A DNA stretch of 22,296 nt from Chlamydomonas sphaeroides (Eukaryota > Chlorophyta > Chlorophyceae > Chlamydomonadales > Chlamydomonadaceae): positions 1-22,296 of the forward strand of contig BDDC01000239.1 in NCBI GenBank assembly GCA_001662425.1, given 5' to 3'. This document shows positions 19,422 through 22,296 of the stretch, piece by piece (position 1 is the stretch's first letter; each line of letters starts with the position of its first letter). The translations under genes were made by a program, and so were the position numbers. Below the pieces are notes generated by a model that was not told the DNA's origin, did not search any database, and saw only the letters and a program-made list of their open reading frames with translations.

Positions 19422-22296
19422 ATGCCTTCCATCGCGGCCGCCGCGCCGTCCACGGCCAGCAACCCGTTAGTAGCCAGCCAGCTTCCCTCCTGGTACTCTA
19501 GTCACGAGGCGCACGCGCTTAAGGCTGTGGTCATACCGCTCCCGGACGGGTTCCTGGAGTACCTGGCGGAGGATGGCATCTTCCTGCCCGACGACACGGA
19601 CGCGGTGAGGCCGGGCGAGGACCGTACGACGGCGGCCACGCCTGCCAAATACACCTTTCTCAGAAGCAAACTGCACGGCGCGTGGCAGAGGCGTCCAGTA
19701 GGGGAGTGGTCATACCGGTCCGTGGCTGTCACGTACCCATCGCAGGTACCGGTCCTTGACCGCATCGACGCCGGCCTCATCACCGAAGGGGACTACCGGC
19801 GCGACGACTGGGGCGATGGCGCTCAGCAACAGCCGGCCGCTGAGCCCGCAGCGCGCAGCCCCAGCGGCCCGCTGCGCGCCGCCGACGGCGGCGTGCTCAG
19901 CGGCAGCACCCTCGCCGCCACCGGCCACGCCGACTCGGCCGCCACCGAGCCCCAGGGCCGCCGCGGCGCCGCCAACGGCGACGACGACAGCGGCGACGAC
20001 GACAGCAGCGCATCGGGCAGCGAGGCGGCGGGCGGGGGCGCGGGGCGGCCCTGGACGGACCGCTTCCCTGAGCTGCGTGCGGCGGTGGATGGCGCCGTTT
20101 TGGCGCTGGGCGGCTCGGTGCTGCCCAAGCTCAACTGGTCGGCGCCCAGCGACGCGCTGTGGGTCAGCGCCACCGCCTCACTGGCGTGCAGGAACGCGGA
20201 GCAGGTGGGCAGATGGTGGGGGCTGGGTGGTGCACGGGCAGGGCTGCGGTGCGGGGTGCAGGCGCTTGCGGTGCATGGGGCCAGGGACCAGAAATGGGTG
20301 TAGTGCGGCTGCGGTGGGGCTGCGCAGGCGCTTTATGCGAGGTCACGCACACCGCACGTGAACGTCAAGCCCGTGTGGCGGTGTTGCTTTGCGCCGTTCA
20401 TGCCGTACGCCAGGTGATGCTGCTGCTCAAGAGCTCGGACAGGGTGGCGCACGACGTCACGCTGCTGCAGCAGGCGGCGGCGGCGGCAGCAGCGGAGGCG
20501 AGCGCCGGAGCCTCCCGCGCGAGTGGGCGGCAGCCGCAGCCGCCCCCAGGCCCCGCGCAGCTGTCGAGCGCCACCAGCGCGCTGGCGGAGGGCGCCGGCA
20601 GCGTGCGGCCGTCGCCGTCGCCGGTGCCATCGGGGTGCAGCACGGCCGCCGGGGAAGGGGAAGGGGCGGCGGCCGGGCCCGGCGGCTGTGTCGGCGACAC
20701 GGCGTCGCAGGCGGGCGAGGCGCCGCGAGCCGGCGGCGATGCGGCCGCCGGGCCGGGGCCGGGCTCGCTGGCGGCGGCAGCGGCTGCGGCGCTGCGGCCG
20801 GTGCTCGTGCTCAAGAAGTGGCACAACCTGCGGCCGGAGCGGGAGTTCAGGTGCGGGGGCCGCTGCCCGCGTGGCGGCGCTAGACGCGGCACGCCGGAAG
20901 CCTAGCGGCTGGGTGCGGCTGGGGCGTCAGGCGTCGGCCGCAGCGTGTGCTGCCGATCACATGCCTGGCTTGCGGGATAGCCATGCCCAACCAGTGAGGG
21001 TGGCGCTAAGTCGCACGCGTGGCGCCCCGCACAGGTGCTTTGTGCGAGCCGGGCGGCTGCTGGGCGCCAGCCAGCGCGACGTGAGCCAGGCCTTCCCCGC
21101 GCTGACGGCGGAGGCGGTGTGCGACGTGCGGCGGAGGCTGTGGCGGTTCTGGGAGGGCGCCATGCGTGACGCGGCGGCGCCGGCGCTGCGCGACTGTGAG
21201 TGCTGCGTGCTGAGCGCGCACCTCATCTCACCCGCTCCGGCCACACATGCCTGGTTAGGCAGCGGGGCATTCTGGAGCACCACTGAGACCTGTCCCCGGC
21301 CTCCTCCGTCCTCACTCCCCTTCCCCCTCATGCCTGTCCGCCAGACGCGTTCGACGCCTACGTGCCCTCGGACGGCGGCGGCGTGCGGCTGATGGACGTC
21401 AACCCGCTGCTGGCCACAACCAGCCCGGGGCTGTTCAGCTGGGAGGAGCTGGGGCTGGGGTCGAGCCAGCTGGCGGAGCCCGAGGCGGCGCTGGCGGCGC
21501 TGCTGGAGGGCGGGGCCGGCGGCGGCGGCGAGGACTGGATGGGAGAGGAGGCGGGGCCGGTGGCGCTGGCGGTGCCCTCGTGTGCCGAGCAGCTTCAGGT
21601 ACGTGCGTGAGGCACCAGGTGGGGGGGCTTGGGGTGCCCGGGTGGCGCCTGGTGCATGGGTGCATGGGTGGGCGCCTTGGTGGGGCCTGGGCCTGGGGGC
21701 GCCATTGGCGGCTGGGCCAGGCGTGCGGAACAAACTCCTAAACGTCATCCCCCAAACTCCCAATCGTCATCCCCCAACGCCGGCAGGTGCGGGTCGTGGA
21801 GGCGGGCGCCGGTGGCGGCGTCGGCGTCGGCGCGGAGGGGCTGGCGGGCCTGGGGCTGGGCCCCATGATGCTGGGCTCGCGTGCTGCGCTCAGCATGCCG
21901 TACGACATGCTGGGCATGGCCGACAGTGTGGACAAGATGATTGCCGTACTGGCGGCGCAGCAGGCGCAGCAGGCGGCGTCGCGGCGGCAGGCGGGGGGCT
22001 CGGGCTGGGGCACGGACGACGAGGACAGCGACGAGGAGGAGGGGAGCGACGGCGAGGGGAGCGGGCGTGGGCGGGCGCAGGTGCCCTCGGGGCCTGGGAC
22101 TGGGACGGTGAGCGTGGCGGCGGAGCCTGCGGGGCCGTCGGCGGCGGAGCTGGCCGAGGTGTTTGGTGGCGCGGGTGCAGGTGCGGGCGAGGGCGAGGGC
22201 GAGGGGCTGCAGCGGGGGGACTCGGGGCTGGGGCTGCAGGGGCTGGAGGGGGCGGGCGGCGAGGGCGGCACGGCGGAGGGGCTGCTGGGGGGGGCT
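19422..22296 (+). CDS. CDC123: Cell division cycle protein 123 (D123), eIF2 assembly factor; runs off right edge
   Basis: Five exons in phase: 19422-20204, 20414-20850, 21035-21195, 21345-21598, 21787-22296 (open at the edge), 715 residues so far; animal and fungal forms have roughly 330-400. CDC123 is an ATP-grasp protein that binds eIF2-gamma and drives joining of the eIF2 subunits in the cytosol. Family blocks in order: LPSWYSS and AVVIPLPDGFLEYLAEDG near the N-terminus, LPKLNWSAPSDALWVS (LNWSAP at 237-242), VMLLLKSSDRVAHDVT, LVLKKWHNLRPEREFRCFVR (to about 411), LLGASQRDVSQ, AFDAYV, metal-site D478 with N480 (VRLMDVNP), LFSWEEL, and MPYDMLGMADSVDKMI near the C-terminus. Unusual are about 170 residues between the first block and LNWSAP, an Ala/Gly/Pro-rich 100-residue insertion in exon 2, and a long acidic, Gly-rich tail. 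Start taken at the ATG just before the conserved N-terminus; ATGs at 19398 and 19149 are also in frame. Confidence 0.94.
21732..21775. repeat. 22-base tandem duplication at the end of CDC123 intron 4
   Basis: Two units, at 21732 and 21754, each AAACTCC..A..CGTCATCCCCC with two differences. They end about 11 bases before the 3' splice site (exon starts at 21787) and supply its pyrimidine-rich tract. Confidence 0.85.

Overview
This window looks like nuclear DNA of a green alga, probably a volvocine or related chlorophyte. The sequence is very GC-rich, genes are dense, and coding regions are cut into many exons by introns of roughly 60-430 bases. Joins follow the GTGAGT/GTGCGT...CAG pattern, TGTAA poly(A)-like signals occur, and the proteins carry Ala/Gly/Pro-rich insertions. 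The proteins are eukaryotic. I found no rRNA, tRNA, transposon, phage, plasmid or CRISPR feature. Genes were reconstructed by matching exon phase and protein homology across introns, not from single open frames, because most long uninterrupted frames here are shadows.

Layout from left to right, seven genes. (1) 1-838, minus: first three exons of a secreted protein I do not recognise, running off the left edge. (2) 1241-4130, minus: complete RPAC1/AC40, the alpha-like subunit shared by RNA polymerases I and III, 7 exons, 362 aa. (3) 4502-9605, plus: complete amidohydrolase of the YtcJ/LAF3 type, 13 exons, 809 aa, with an N-terminal membrane anchor. (4) 10716-13053, minus: coiled-coil protein of unknown role, 4 exons, 467 aa. 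(5) 13913-14935, plus: small unknown protein with a basic tail, 2 exons, first exon uncertain. (6) 15485-19059, minus: sarcosine-oxidase-like FAD oxidoreductase, probably organelle-targeted, 9 exons, 685 aa. (7) 19422-22296, plus: CDC123 (D123), the assembly factor of eIF2, with large insertions, running off the right edge.

Orientation is - - + - + - +, giving three head-to-head pairs (2/3, 4/5, 6/7) and two tail-to-tail pairs (3/4, 5/6). RPAC1 (rRNA, 5S and tRNA synthesis) and CDC123 (translation initiation) are growth housekeeping genes. There is no sign that the seven genes form one pathway, so the window reads as ordinary gene-dense algal chromosome rather than a specialised cluster.

The points most worth a second look are: three of 36 reconstructed introns start with GC rather than GT, all with the same GCAAGC donor; a 33-base triplication lies across the stop codon of the FAD oxidoreductase, and its middle copy differs only at synonymous positions; the FAD oxidoreductase has a degenerate FAD-binding motif and lacks the covalent-flavin cysteine; CDC123 is far longer than usual; and short tandem repeats, several G-quadruplex-prone, sit inside introns and at 3' splice sites.
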